Shown: one piece after another, positions 1 to 8,849 of the stretch
How positions within the stretch are numbered: position 1 is the stretch's first letter
How the letters are laid out: every line of letters begins with the position of its first letter
From: Alphaproteobacteria bacterium UBA1301
GTDB lineage: Bacteria > Pseudomonadota > Alphaproteobacteria > Micropepsales > Micropepsaceae
NCBI GenBank assembly: GCA_002307725.1
Contig: DBUB01000017.1
Location: 55,648-119,647, forward strand
Reading direction: 5' to 3'
DNA: 64,000 bases
The notes under the pieces: generated by a model
Seen by the model: only the letters and a program-made list of their open reading frames with translations
What the model was told of the DNA's origin: nothing
Databases searched by the model: none
Made by a program: the position numbers and the translations under genes

Positions 1-1566
1 GCGGCGGGTTTTGCCGGCATCAAGTACAAGGTCGAGAAAGACGAAGTGAACCAGTTCCATGGCGTCATCGGAGCAAAGGGTGACCTGCCTGTCGGCGACT
101 GGCAATACGATGTGAGCCTAGTGCACTCGACGTCCAGTATCTTGGTCAAAGACAAAGACACCAACATGGACCTTTTCCAGGCGGCTCTGGACGGATATGG
201 CGGTCCCAACTGCAATTATCGCTGGAACGGTGCAGGATCGGGTGCGGTAGCAGGAAGCGGCAACTGCCTGTGGTACAGCCCCTTCTACGCGGATTCTCAG
301 ACTCAGGACGCCTCGCTGATCTACAATCTTCAGAGCAACGTCTTCTGGGAAACCATTCGCGAGAATCAGGTGTTCGAGGCGTCGGCAAACGGAACCTTGT
401 TGACGCTCCCTGCCGGTCCTATGGCGGCGGCAGTGGGTGTGCAATACCGTCGTGAATACCTGTCAACGACTTACTCGGAAACCGCGAAGAGCGGCCTTGG
501 CGGGTTCTACGGCCCCTCCAAGGATGTCTCCGGCGCGCGATTCATCAGAAGCTACTTCGCCGAAGCCAATGTTCCGATCATAACCGATCTGAACCTGGAT
601 GTGGCGGCGCGTTACGAAGACTACGGTCACTTTAACAGCGTCTCTCCCAAGGCCGAGTTGAACTGGAGAGCGATTCCGGACTTCCTGTCCCTCAGGGCCT
701 CGTACGGCAAATCCTTTCAGGCTCCGGGTATCCTCAACACGTTGTCGGGGCAGATCGGAGTGGGTGTGACATCGATCACGGATCCGATCGAGGGTACGAC
801 GACGTTCCGGACCGTTGTCACCGAGGGTAATGCGGATCTGAAGGCTCAGAAGGCCAATTCCTACAATTTGGGTATGACCGTTTTGCCGTTGAACGGGTTG
901 AGCTTCTCGGTTGACTACTGGAATTACGAGTATACCAATCAGATCCTGACCCAGAGCGCGCAGGCCGTCATCAACGACGATCCTAGTGGATCGCAGGTGG
1001 TTCGTGACACCAACGGCGTGGCGCAGACCATCTATATCATGTCGTTTAATGCGCCGAGCGGAACGACGACATCGGGTCTCGATTTCGCGACCGACTATAC
1101 GATGGATCTGTGGGGTGGCATTTTCAACGTTCGTGATACGCTGACTTATCTGTTGGCCTATGACGTAGACACCGGCACGTTGGTCTACAATGGTGTCGGA
1201 CGGCGAAACGCAACGTACACATCCCCCGGCAGTGCGGCCGCTGCGCCGCGTATGCGCAATCTTCTCACCACATCCTGGTCGTCTGGCATCCACGCCCTCA
1301 GCGTGACATGGCGATATACCTCATCAGTGTGGGACGACTACGGTATGGTGGTTACTGCCAAACCAACGGTCAAGGTCGGGGCATTTCATGTGTTCGACTG
1401 GCAATATCGCGTGGCGCTCGGTCAGGACGGGCGTTACGAACTCAACGTCGGCATGATCAACATGTTCGACACCATGCCGGGTACAGCCAAGTACACTGGC
1501 TATCTTCCCAGCGTTTCGGATGCGCTTGGGCGCCAAGCTTATGTCAAGTTTGGAGTCCATCTCTGA
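1..1566 (+). CDS. TonB-dependent outer-membrane receptor, C-terminal part (5' end outside window)
   Basis: The reading frame is open from the first base, so the gene is cut by the window edge. The visible ~520 residues look like the beta-barrel of a TonB-dependent receptor: alternating aromatic and polar strands, a motif resembling the conserved barrel region (LRASYGKSFQAPG), and a Cys pair in an extracellular-loop-like stretch (PNCNY ... GNCLW). Such receptors import siderophores, vitamins or oligosaccharides across the outer membrane using TonB energy; the substrate cannot be told. The plug domain and TonB box are not in the window. The protein ends in VKFGVHL rather than the usual terminal Phe. 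A strong hairpin follows 35 bases downstream. Confidence 0.88.
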   Translation, partial: AAGFAGIKYKVEKDEVNQFHGVIGAKGDLPVGDWQYDVSLVHSTSSILVKDKDTNMDLFQAALDGYGGPNCNYRWNGAGSGAVAGSGNCLWYSPFYADSQTQDASLIYNLQSNVFWETIRENQVFEASANGTLLTLPAGPMAAAVGVQYRREYLSTTYSETAKSGLGGFYGPSKDVSGARFIRSYFAEANVPIITDLNLDVAARYEDYGHFNSVSPKAELNWRAIPDFLSLRASYGKSFQAPGILNTLSGQIGVGVTSITDPIEGTTTFRTVVTEGNADLKAQKANSYNLGMTVLPLNGLSFSVDYWNYEYTNQILTQSAQAVINDDPSGSQVVRDTNGVAQTIYIMSFNAPSGTTTSGLDFATDYTMDLWGGIFNVRDTLTYLLAYDVDTGTLVYNGVGRRNATYTSPGSAAAAPRMRNLLTTSWSSGIHALSVTWRYTSSVWDDYGMVVTAKPTVKVGAFHVFDWQYRVALGQDGRYELNVGMINMFDTMPGTAKYTGYLPSVSDALGRQAYVKFGVHL

Positions 1567-1600
1567 TACGGACGTCCCAGTCCTCCCTCGGGACTCCGGC

Positions 1601-1641
1601 GGAGCAACATGGCGGTATTTCTTCCACCGCCATGTTGCTCC
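1601..1641 (+). terminator. Strong hairpin, probable terminator of the receptor gene
   Basis: A perfect 16-bp inverted repeat (ggagcaacatggcggt and its complement) flanks a 9-base loop, 35 bases after the receptor stop codon. Only a short T-containing run (gtttgg) follows, so it may be a Rho-independent terminator with a weak U-tract or an mRNA-stabilising hairpin. Confidence 0.6.
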
Positions 1642-1673
1642 GTTTGGTTGGGTCAATTGTGAGCATCCGATGA

Positions 1674-1866
1674 AGTCTCACCTGGCCGGAGGGTGCTTTC
1701 CGCCCCACCGGAGACCTGGATCTGCTGGGCTTCGGTCCGTCTGATCCCGATGCCCTGAAGGTTGTGTTTGCCGAAATCTGCTCGGTACCAGACCACCGTG
1801 ATGCATTGACCTTCGACATCGGCAGCATCGCGGTAGACGCAACATCTGCAGACTATCGGCAAAAGA
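1674..1866 (+). pseudogene. Remnant of AbiEii/AbiGii-type nucleotidyltransferase toxin
   Basis: In one frame this stretch reads FRPTGDLDLLGFG, then VVFAEICSV, then DALTFDIGSIAV. This matches the core of the AbiEii family, where the R-x-T-x-D-L-D-L-L-G-F-G segment carries the nucleotidyltransferase acidic residues. The frame is closed upstream by a stop at 1671, has no start codon before the motif, and loses similarity after about 1866. It is therefore a fragment of roughly 60 of the usual 280 or more residues. AbiEii is the toxin half of type IV abortive-infection toxin-antitoxin pairs; no AbiEi partner is seen here. It abuts the dead integrase at 1897, so both probably belonged to one element inserted at tRNA-Thr. 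Confidence 0.6.
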
Positions 1867-1896
1867 GTCCGAGCGGTTCACGCTCGATCCACTCCA

Positions 1897-3090
1897 TCAG
1901 CGGCAGTGGTTGGTGCCTTTTAATTTATCGAGATAGTCCGCCCACCAAGCCATCATCTTGACACGCTCATCCCAATGCTCGCCGCGCGCATACACGCCGC
2001 GCATGCTCTTTCGTCCTTCGATATGTGCAAGCTGCCGCTCGATGGCATCGGGTGCCATTTGCCCGATTCATTGAGCAGCGTTGATGCTGAAGCCCGAAAT
2101 CCATGTGCCGTGACTTCGTCCGGGCCATATCCCATACGTCGTAGCGCGGCGTTCATTATTGTTTCGGATATCGGCTTGGCAGTGGTCCGGATGGAGGGAA
2201 ATACCAGCCGTCCTCTACCAGTGATCGCGCGCAGCTCATGCAAGATCGTGAGTGCTTGCTGCGAGAGTGGGACTTCGTGCTCGGAACGCATTTTTGTCCG
2301 TTGAGCCGGTATTGTTCAAATCGCCGCTTCAAGGTTGAATTCTCGCCATTCGGCGGCACGCAATTCGCCGGGACGAGGAAATAACAGCGCCATCAGCTTC
2401 AGGGTCGCAGCTGTTGCCGGCTGTCCCTCAAAGCCGTCGATGGCCCTGAGCAATGCGCCGAATTCCTTCGGTTTTATGATGGCAGCTCGAGGTTTCGGCT
2501 TGTACTCGGTCAGCGCCCCGCACAGAGCAATGGTCGGGTCGGTCTCGGCGCGGCCAGTTGCTATCGCATAGCGACAAACACAGCCGATCACCTCTCGCAA
2601 GCGGCGTGCGGTTTCGATGCGTCCTCGCGCCTCCACCGCTTGCAGTACGGGCAGGACGTCAACCGGACGAAGACGGCTTATGTCCCGGTCGGCCAAATCG
2701 GGGTATGCAAGGCTGAGCATCCACTCAAGTTTTTTGATCGTGGACGAGGCTCGTTCTTGACCACCTTCTTTTTGGGGACGGCCCTTTTGGGCGAGATACT
2801 CCTCGCCCATCTCGCGAAAGGTCGTTTTGGGTGGTGAGGGAGCGTGCTTGGCTTCTTTTTTTGCCTCTGCCGGATCGGTACCTGCCCGGAGCAGCCGTTT
2901 TGCCTCTTCGCGCAACAGGCGAGCCTCAGCCAAGGAGACGCCAGGGTAGTGGCCGAGGGCCAACAGCTTTTGCTTGCCAGAGAAGCGGTAAGCGAATCGC
3001 CATAATCGGGAGCCGTTAGGCTGCAGCCAAAGCTGCAAGCCGCCGCCGTCCGACAGCTTTTCGAGTTTGCCAGGTTTTTTCGGTCAGCAC
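1897..3090 (-). pseudogene. P4-type tyrosine integrase, inactivated
   Basis: Fragments in one frame give most of a P4-family integrase: KLSDGGGLQLWLQPNGS near the N-terminus, RPGELRAAEW (first catalytic Arg), HGFRASASTLLNESG (H-x-x-R) and VYARGEHWDER (nucleophile Tyr). Three lesions are visible. The N-terminus is truncated, with an in-frame TGA at 3084-3086 just before the KLSDGGG region. A TGA at 2316-2318 sits where the paralogue at 16307 has Trp (AVWIIP). A one-base deletion near 2049 shifts the frame within the Trp-His-Pro-Asp segment. The gene reads away from the 3' end of tRNA-Thr about 200 bases upstream, the usual arrangement for an element inserted in a tRNA. It should make no active recombinase. 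Confidence 0.88.
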
Positions 3091-3289
3091 TTACAAGTTG
3101 TGTCCGAGAGCAAGTCAGGTTCTCCGACGGTGCCGATACCAACACTACCATCGAAGCGATACCAACAGGAATATCAACAAAATTCCGGATGCAGGCGAAT
3201 TCGGGCGAGCAGCAGCGACCAACGACTTTGATAATATCAAGCCATTTCAGTCGGTTGCGGACGTCTGAGGATGGTGGTGAATGAGGGAC

Positions 3290-3364
3290 TGGTGCCGGAG
3301 GTGAGAATCGAACTCACGACCTACCCCTTACCAAGGGGTTGCGCTACCACTACGCTACTCCGGC
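3290..3364 (-). tRNA. tRNA-Thr (anticodon GGT)
   Basis: The complement folds as a cloverleaf: acceptor GCCGGAG/CTCCGGC, anticodon stem CCCC/GGGG with loop TTGGTAA (anticodon GGT, reading ACC/ACT), T-loop TTCGATT, discriminator A and an encoded CCA. The inactivated P4 integrase lies just past its 3' end, which suggests that this tRNA was an integration site. Confidence 0.95.
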
Positions 3365-3436
3365 GACCGGTGGGCTGTTTGCCCTGAAGAGCGGCGTCTA
3401 TATCCTATTGTGCGGCTTAAAGGAAAGGGGTTCTGC

Positions 3437-3637
3437 GTGGCACATTCGCCCAAATCCCCAGCGCAGAGGGAGCGGCTTGCCGCCGCATTGCGGGAGAACC
3501 TCAAGCGCCGGAAGGCTCAGGCCCGCGATCAGGATTCACGGGTCGAGAAGGGTTTGGCCGCTGTTCCCGCCGCGCCAGCCCCGGTTGAGCCGCCTGCGCC
3601 CGCCTCTGGCGACCTCGAGGACCCAAAACTGGGCTGA
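3437..3637 (+). CDS. Small lysine/arginine-rich conserved protein upstream of murA
   Basis: A 66-residue protein starting at GTG with a good ribosome-binding site (ggaaagggg, about 7 bases upstream). It has a basic amphipathic segment (AALRENLKRRKAQAR) followed by a proline/alanine-rich tail. Small proteins with this RENLKRRKAQAR signature are familiar just upstream of murA in alphaproteobacteria; their function is not known to me. There is no signal peptide or membrane segment. The position on the same strand, 137 bases before murA, suggests co-transcription or a shared promoter region. Confidence 0.7.
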   Translation: MAHSPKSPAQRERLAAALRENLKRRKAQARDQDSRVEKGLAAVPAAPAPVEPPAPASGDLEDPKLG

Positions 3638-3774
3638 TGGGGCAGCAGGGAGCGCGTGCCGAAAAGTGGTAACCGGTTTTCGAGCGGGAAGCGTGACAGG
3701 ACAACGAGGCGCTGTCACAGGCGCGCCGGGCGCGCTAGAACCGCAGTTCACTTTCTGCCGGTATCCGAGGGGCA

Positions 3775-5058
3775 ATGGACAAGATCAGTATTAAAGGCGG
3801 GCAGCGCCTGAAGGGCCAAATCCCGATCAGCGGTGCCAAGAATGCCGCATTGCCTCTTATGGTGGCGAGTCTCCTCACCGACGAGCCGCTTACCCTGACC
3901 AATGTGCCCCAGCTTGCCGACATCGTCTTCATGGCCGATCTGCTCCGCAGCTTTGGCGTGTCGGTCGATTGGCAGCCTGGTACCCAGTTGGGGCAGGGCG
4001 GCACCTACCGGCTTCAGGCCGACCGGGTGCGCGGGACGACCGCTGAATACGACACCGTCCGCAAGATGCGGGCGAGCTTCTTTGTGTTGGGGCCGTTGGT
4101 CACCCGGCTCGGGCTCGCCAAGGTGTCGCTGCCCGGCGGCTGTGCTATCGGCGCCCGTCCCGTGGATCTGCATCTCAAGGGTTTGCAGGCGCTGGGGGTC
4201 ACCATCGATCTGGCCCAGGGCTATGTCTACGCCGATGCGCCAGCCGGGCTTATCGGCGGCGAAGTGGTGTTTCCGACCGTGACCGTTGGCGCCACCGAGA
4301 ACGTGCTGATGGCGGCGTGCTTGGCGAAGGGCCGCACCGAGATCGTCAACGCCGCCCGCGAGCCCGAGATCGTCGATCTCGGCAATTGCTTGATCGCCAT
4401 GGGCGCGAAGATTTCCGGCCTTGGCACCTCGAAGATCGTCGTGGAGGGCGTTGACCGTCTGCATGGGGCGGCTCATTCGGTGCTGCCCGACCGCATCGAG
4501 ACCGGCACCTATGCCATTGCCGTGGCGATTGCGGGCGGCGAGGTCGAGCTGACCGGTACCTCGCCCGACCTGGTGGCGTCCCTTTTGGATGTTTTGGCGC
4601 TGGTCGGGGCCGAAGTTTCTTCCACGGGAAGCGGATTCAAGGTTGTACGCGACGGATTTCACCCTAGATCGGTATCGGTGAACACGGCTCCCTTCCCGGG
4701 CTTCCCGACCGATTTGCAGGCGCAGTTCATGGCGTTGATGGCGATCGCCGAGGGCACGTCCCGCATCCGGGAGACGATTTTCGAGAATCGTTTCATGCAC
4801 GTCCCCGAACTCATGCGCATGGGCGCCGACATCAAGGTCGAGGGCGATTCCGCCATCGTCACCGGCGTGCCGAAGCTGATGGGCGCTCAAGTGATGGCGA
4901 CGGATTTGCGGGCCTCGTCCAGTCTTGTGCTTGCGGGCCTCGCGGCGGAAGGCGAAACCATCGTCAATCGCGTCTATCATCTGGATCGTGGCTTCGAGCG
5001 GCTGGAGGAAAAACTCCGCGGCGTCGGAGCGGACATCGAACGTCAAAGCGAGCGGTAA
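3775..5058 (+). CDS. murA: UDP-N-acetylglucosamine 1-carboxyvinyltransferase
   Basis: MurA catalyses the first committed step of peptidoglycan synthesis: enolpyruvyl transfer from PEP to UDP-GlcNAc in the cytoplasm. The 427-residue length is normal. Visible family marks are the N-terminal GGQRLKGQIPISGAKNA (Lys-Asn pair), the loop LPGGCAIGARPVDLH with catalytic Cys123 (the fosfomycin target), and FPTDLQAQFMAL near the C-terminus. ATG is the start. It heads a tightly packed run with the DUF2948 gene and hisD, an order conserved in alphaproteobacteria. Because Cys rather than Asp is present at the active site, the enzyme is predicted to be fosfomycin-sensitive. Confidence 0.98.
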   Translation: MDKISIKGGQRLKGQIPISGAKNAALPLMVASLLTDEPLTLTNVPQLADIVFMADLLRSFGVSVDWQPGTQLGQGGTYRLQADRVRGTTAEYDTVRKMRASFFVLGPLVTRLGLAKVSLPGGCAIGARPVDLHLKGLQALGVTIDLAQGYVYADAPAGLIGGEVVFPTVTVGATENVLMAACLAKGRTEIVNAAREPEIVDLGNCLIAMGAKISGLGTSKIVVEGVDRLHGAAHSVLPDRIETGTYAIAVAIAGGEVELTGTSPDLVASLLDVLALVGAEVSSTGSGFKVVRDGFHPRSVSVNTAPFPGFPTDLQAQFMALMAIAEGTSRIRETIFENRFMHVPELMRMGADIKVEGDSAIVTGVPKLMGAQVMATDLRASSSLVLAGLAAEGETIVNRVYHLDRGFERLEEKLRGVGADIERQSER

Positions 5059-5064
5059 AAGCGT

Positions 5065-5511
5065 ATGACCACCACCGGACCCATTCTCGCCGCCCAGGAT
5101 GCCGAAGATCTCGAAGTGATCTCGGCCCGCCTGCAAGATGCTGTCGCCAAGGTCGGCGATCTCAAATACCTGCCGACGAAGCGGCGCTTTGTGGCCGTGT
5201 TCAACCGCTTCCAGTGGGAGAACGGCAAGCCCGGCAATTTGCGCATCCGCTCGGGGCTGCATTTCGACGGCGTGCTGGCGGTCAAGTCGAAGAACATCAA
5301 GATGGGCGCGCCCGGGGCCGTTCTGTCGCTGCTCGCTATTCGCTTCACGCCGGTCGGCGATGGGGCTTCCGAAAATCCTGCCGGCAAGGTGGAACTGACG
5401 TTCTCCGGCGGCGGCGTGATGCTGCTGGAGGTCGAATGCCTCGAAGCCGCACTCGCCGATTTGACCGGTCCATGGGCCGCGCGCGGCCGCCCCTCCCACG
5501 AAGAAGAATAG
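5065..5511 (+). CDS. DUF2948 family protein
   Basis: This 148-residue cytoplasmic protein starts 6 bases after murA and ends 2 bases before hisD, so the three are translated from one message. The sequence (EDLEVISARLQDAV near the N-terminus, KRRFVAVFNRFQWE in the middle, a C-terminal LEVECLEAALADL) matches DUF2948, which recurs between murA and hisD in alphaproteobacteria. No catalytic motif, signal peptide or membrane span is visible, and the function is unknown. The assignment rests on both sequence pattern and position. Confidence 0.88.
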   Translation: MTTTGPILAAQDAEDLEVISARLQDAVAKVGDLKYLPTKRRFVAVFNRFQWENGKPGNLRIRSGLHFDGVLAVKSKNIKMGAPGAVLSLLAIRFTPVGDGASENPAGKVELTFSGGGVMLLEVECLEAALADLTGPWAARGRPSHEEE

Positions 5512-5513
5512 TC

Positions 5514-6827
5514 ATGCGCCGCTGGCTCGCCGCCAATTCGGAGACCTTTGCCACCGATTTCGACGCGCTTCTGACCATGAAGCGCGAGACCGACGCCGAT
5601 GTCTCGACGTCGGTGCGGGCGATTATCGCCGATGTGCGGGCGCGCGGCGACGAAGCTCTGGTCGAGCTTTCCAACAAATTCGATCGTGCCCAGATCACGG
5701 CCGCAACGCTGCGTCTCACGCCTGCTGAAATCGACGCGGCCCGCGTCGCGTGCAAGCCGGAAACGTTGAAGGCGCTCGACGTCGCCGCCCGCCGGATCGA
5801 GGCGTATCACCGCCGTCAGCTTCCGGTCGATGCATCCTATACCGACGACACCGGTGCCCGGCTCGGCTGGCGTTTTACGCCGCTCGATAGCGTTGGCCTT
5901 TATGTCCCCGGCGGCACCGCCAGCTATCCCAGTTCCGTCCTGATGAATGCCATTCCGGCGGCGGTTGCCGGGGTGAAGCGTTTGGTGATGGTGACACCCG
6001 CGTCCGGCGGCAAGATCAATCCACTCTCCATTGAAGCGGCGCGCCGCGCCGGGGTGACCGAAATTTATCGCATTGGCGGGGCCCAGGCCGTCGCTGCGCT
6101 GGCTTACGGCACCAAGACCATCGCGCCCGTCGATAAAATTGTTGGTCCCGGCAATGCCTATGTCGCTGCTGCCAAGCGTGAAGTGTTCGGACATGTCGGC
6201 ATCGATTCCGTTGCTGGTCCCTCGGAAATCCTGGTCATTGCCGATGCCGGTAACGATCCGGAGTGGATCGCCGCCGATCTCCTATCCCAGGCCGAGCACG
6301 ACAAGGTCGCCCAAGCGATCCTGATCACCGACGATGCCGCCTTCGCGCATAAGGTCGATGACGCCGTCACCCGGGCGCTGGTGCTGTTGCCGCGCCAAGA
6401 GATCGCCGCGGCGTCGTGGAACGATTACGGCACCATCATCGTCGTGAACCATCTCGCCGACGCCGCCGCGCTCGCCAACCGCATCGCGCCCGAGCATCTG
6501 GAACTTGCCGTCGCCGATCCTGATGGCTTTCTGCCGTTTATCCGTCACGCCGGGGCGATTTTCCTCGGTCGTTACACGCCCGAGGCGATGGGCGATTACA
6601 TCGCCGGACCCAACCATGTGTTGCCGACCGCCCGTACGGCGCGCTTTTCGTCTGGGCTCTCGGTCGCCGATTTTGTCAAACGCTCGACGCTTCTGTCCCT
6701 CAGCCCCGCGGCGATTGCGGTGTTGGGACCCGATGCCATTGCGCTCGCCGAAGCGGAAGGACTTGATGCACATGCCCGCTCGGTGGCGGCGCGTCTGAAC
6801 CGAACAACCAACCGAAATGACCGCTGA
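5514..6827 (+). CDS. hisD: Histidinol dehydrogenase
   Basis: HisD performs the last two steps of histidine synthesis, oxidising L-histidinol to L-histidine with two NAD+ in a Zn-dependent reaction. The 437-residue length fits. Recognisable blocks are VGLYVPGGTASYPSSVLMN, YRIGGAQAVAALAYGT, VDKIVGPGNAYVAAAK, IDSVAGPSEILVIAD, LLSQAEHD and the C-terminal GPNHVLPTARTARFSSGLS, which together hold the Zn and substrate ligands (Gln/His of AQAEHD, His of GPNHVLPT). The ATG lies 2 bases after the previous stop, and the 3' end overlaps the UPF0262 gene by 11 bases, indicating translational coupling. Confidence 0.98.
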   Translation: MRRWLAANSETFATDFDALLTMKRETDADVSTSVRAIIADVRARGDEALVELSNKFDRAQITAATLRLTPAEIDAARVACKPETLKALDVAARRIEAYHRRQLPVDASYTDDTGARLGWRFTPLDSVGLYVPGGTASYPSSVLMNAIPAAVAGVKRLVMVTPASGGKINPLSIEAARRAGVTEIYRIGGAQAVAALAYGTKTIAPVDKIVGPGNAYVAAAKREVFGHVGIDSVAGPSEILVIADAGNDPEWIAADLLSQAEHDKVAQAILITDDAAFAHKVDDAVTRALVLLPRQEIAAASWNDYGTIIVVNHLADAAALANRIAPEHLELAVADPDGFLPFIRHAGAIFLGRYTPEAMGDYIAGPNHVLPTARTARFSSGLSVADFVKRSTLLSLSPAAIAVLGPDAIALAEAEGLDAHARSVAARLNRTTNRNDR

Positions 6828-7296
6828 TCCGCAGTTCCGCTTGGTCGGTGTGAGCCTGGAGGAGAAATCCTCCGAAGGTCACGGCCGCGAGGTGGAGCAC
6901 GAGCGTCAGATCGCACTTTACGATTTGCTGGAGTCGAATAGCTTCCGCCCGATCGGTTCGCCTGGCGGACCCTACAATCTGCTTCTCAGCTTGGAAGAGA
7001 ACCGGCTGACCTTCACCATCTACCTTTTGAACGAAGAGCGGCACGGCACGCTGATCCTGTCGCTGACCCCGTTCCGCAAGGTGATCAAGGACTACTTCGC
7101 CGTCTGCGACAGCTACTTCAAGGCCATCCCTGATCAGCCCTCGGGCCGTATTGAAGTGCTCGACATGGGCCGCCGCGGCCTGCACGACGAGGGCGCCAAC
7201 ATCCTGATCGAACGCCTGAAGGGCAAGATCGAGATCGATTTCGACACCGCGCGGCGGCTTTTTACCTTGATTTGCGTGCTGCACCTCAAGGGCTGA
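6817..7296 (+). CDS. UPF0262 family protein
   Basis: This 159-residue protein overlaps the end of hisD by 11 bases. It matches UPF0262: VEHERQIALYDLLESNSF, PYNLLLSLEENRLTFTI, and RRGLHDEGANILIERLKGK followed by DFDTARRLFTLICVLH. The family is restricted mainly to alphaproteobacteria and usually follows hisD; its function is unknown. It has no signal peptide or membrane span. In many relatives a low-molecular-weight phosphatase gene lies between it and infA; here infA follows after a 177-base gap without a gene. Confidence 0.9.
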   Translation: MTADPQFRLVGVSLEEKSSEGHGREVEHERQIALYDLLESNSFRPIGSPGGPYNLLLSLEENRLTFTIYLLNEERHGTLILSLTPFRKVIKDYFAVCDSYFKAIPDQPSGRIEVLDMGRRGLHDEGANILIERLKGKIEIDFDTARRLFTLICVLHLKG

Positions 7297-7473
7297 GAAA
7301 CGGGCTGGGCGTGGCCGGGAGTGAGGCGAAGGTGCACGCCCACGCCGATTTTGAGCAATTTCAAGCACTTTTACGGTCCTCCAGCGGTGGATGGACCTGC
7401 GCAAACCCTTGCTTTTGCCGGTTTTCGGTGCATTCTCCCGCCAGATTTCTCCAACACCTTTTTTCGAGGCCTG

Positions 7474-7692
7474 ATGCCTAAGGAAGAACTGCTCGAATTC
7501 GAAGGCGTGGTCAGCGAGCTTTTGCCCAACGCGACCTTCCGCGTGAAGCTGCAAAACGGCCACGAGATCATTGCCCACACCGCCGGCAAGATGCGCAAGA
7601 ACCGCATCCGCGTGCTGACGGGCGACAAGGTTATGGTCGAAATGACGCCCTATGACCTGACCAAGGGGCGCATCACCTATCGCTTCAAGTGA
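7474..7692 (+). CDS. infA: Translation initiation factor IF-1
   Basis: A 72-residue protein forming a single S1/OB fold: LLEFEGVVSELLPNATFRV, NGHEIIAHTAGKMRKNRIRV, VEMTPYDLTKGRITYRFK. IF-1 occupies the ribosomal A site of the 30S subunit during initiation. Length and sequence are fully typical. It is preceded by a gap of 177 bases that probably holds its promoter and is followed 4 bases later by maf. Confidence 0.98.
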   Translation: MPKEELLEFEGVVSELLPNATFRVKLQNGHEIIAHTAGKMRKNRIRVLTGDKVMVEMTPYDLTKGRITYRFK

Positions 7693-7696
7693 TCGC

Positions 7697-8275
7697 ATGG
7701 GGCTGATCCTGGCCAGCGAGTCTCCGCGCCGCAAGGCGCTGCTTGCCCAGGTTGGCATCACGCCCGATCTCATTCGCGCCGCCAGTCTCGACGAGACGCC
7801 CTTGAAGGGCGAGCTGCCGCGCATCTATGCGATGCGTCTGGCCGCCGAGAAGGCCGAAACCGTCGCCGTCAAATACCGCGAAACCCACGCCATGCTGGTG
7901 CTCGGCGCCGATACGGTGGTGGCAGCCGGCCGACGCATCCTGCCCAAGCCCGAAGACGATGCGGGCGTCCGCGCCTGTCTCAACCTTCTCTCCGGCCGCC
8001 AGCATCAGGTAATGACGGCGGTGGCGCTGATCCTGCCCAATGGCGAGCTGCGCCGCCGCATGGTGGTCACCCGCGTCGCCTTCCGCCGCCTCACCGCCGC
8101 CGAAATCGAAAAATACGTCGATTGCCGCGAGGGCCTGGGCAAAGCCGGCGGCTATGCCATTCAGGGCCGCGCTGAAGTCTTCGTCGCCCGCCTCAACGGT
8201 TCCTATTCCAACGTCGTCGGCCTACCGCTCGCCGAGACGGTGCTGCTCCTGCGCGGCTCGGGCTACGCCTGCTGA
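7697..8275 (+). CDS. maf: Maf-like nucleoside triphosphate pyrophosphatase
   Basis: A 192-residue Maf/HAM1-superfamily protein that hydrolyses non-canonical or surplus nucleoside triphosphates to the monophosphate and pyrophosphate. The family signatures are LILASESPRRKALLAQVG at the N-terminus, the catalytic-base region LVLGADTVV, and GKAGGYAIQGRAEVFV and GSYSNVVGLPLAET near the C-terminus. The ATG lies 4 bases after infA. In many alphaproteobacteria rng and yacG follow directly; here about 4.3 kb of other DNA intervenes. Confidence 0.95.
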   Translation: MGLILASESPRRKALLAQVGITPDLIRAASLDETPLKGELPRIYAMRLAAEKAETVAVKYRETHAMLVLGADTVVAAGRRILPKPEDDAGVRACLNLLSGRQHQVMTAVALILPNGELRRRMVVTRVAFRRLTAAEIEKYVDCREGLGKAGGYAIQGRAEVFVARLNGSYSNVVGLPLAETVLLLRGSGYAC

Positions 8276-8320
8276 CGCTGCTTTCCAATGAGCGTCGCGG
8301 CGCTGACCGCCATCCTAAAT

Positions 8321-8370
8321 TGTCATCCCCGGCCGGACGCCGCGCAGCGGCGGGAGGGGAAAAGGCGACA
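8321..8370. repeat. REP-like GC-rich palindrome after maf
   Basis: The unit begins tgtcatccccggccgg and ends ggggaaaaggcgaca. It contains an inner inverted repeat cgccgc/gcggcg around a gca loop, with outer arms tgtc/gaca. Its form and intergenic place just after a stop codon are those of dispersed REP-type elements of alphaproteobacteria; it could also act as a transcription terminator for the infA-maf unit. Confidence 0.5.
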
Positions 8371-8460
8371 TACGCGATCAAGTGTTTGTTGAATTCATAA
8401 TGTTGGACGCCGTAGCTAAGAAGCGCCAGACTGTACCCCGCACAGCCGTGGAGACGTCCG

Positions 8461-8586
8461 GTGCTACTTCCGACCTTCTTGGGTATAGTCTTGACATTTG
8501 CCGCTGTGGTGATGTTCGTCGCCTATCTCGTCAATTGTTGGCGTAACCGACGGAACATCTCCAGGGACCACGGCGAGCGCTTCTAG
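8461..8586 (+). CDS. Putative small single-pass membrane protein (41 aa)
   Basis: A GTG-started frame with GGAG seven bases upstream encodes about 24 consecutive mostly hydrophobic residues (LGIVLTFAAVVMFVAYLV is the core) followed at once by a basic tail (CWRNRRN). This is a plausible N-out/C-in single-span protein. It lies in the accessory stretch between maf and rng. I recognise no family. The short length means chance cannot be excluded; the ribosome-binding site and the hydrophobic-then-basic layout are the only support. Confidence 0.35.
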   Translation: MLLPTFLGIVLTFAAVVMFVAYLVNCWRNRRNISRDHGERF

Positions 8587-8849
8587 ATATCCGCCGTTCC
8601 CTCGATCTTGTTCCAACGCGCGGCAGTTGGCTCTTCCAGCTTGCGACAGAACTTGCCTTAGCCAGAACAAAACTACAGGTTTTGAACGGCCTAAATTGAG
8701 ACAATCCTCTCTTGACGGGAATAAACCGCGTAGTACGGTAATAAGAGCGCTCCGTGGAACGCTGCGCTGGCGCCTTGCCGTCGGCGACTCCCTCTTCCAT
8801 CAAAAGTTAGTTTGCAACAAACGCAATTTGGTGCGCGAAAGGAATACCA

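Noticed and set aside
1681..1696. ctggccggagggtg as a possible distal att copy of the tRNA-Thr 3' end
   Set aside because: It aligns to ctggtgccggaggtg only with gaps and shows no similarity beyond about 14 bases, so chance is likely. The left border of the tRNA-Thr element stays undefined.
3748..5499. Very long minus-strand open frame (583 codons) opposite murA and its neighbour
   Set aside because: It is antisense to clearly conserved genes, is rich in Arg, His, Gln and Gly without any fold signature, and arises from GC-biased third positions. The same applies to other long antisense frames, such as those opposite hisD, recG, mfd and ccmF.
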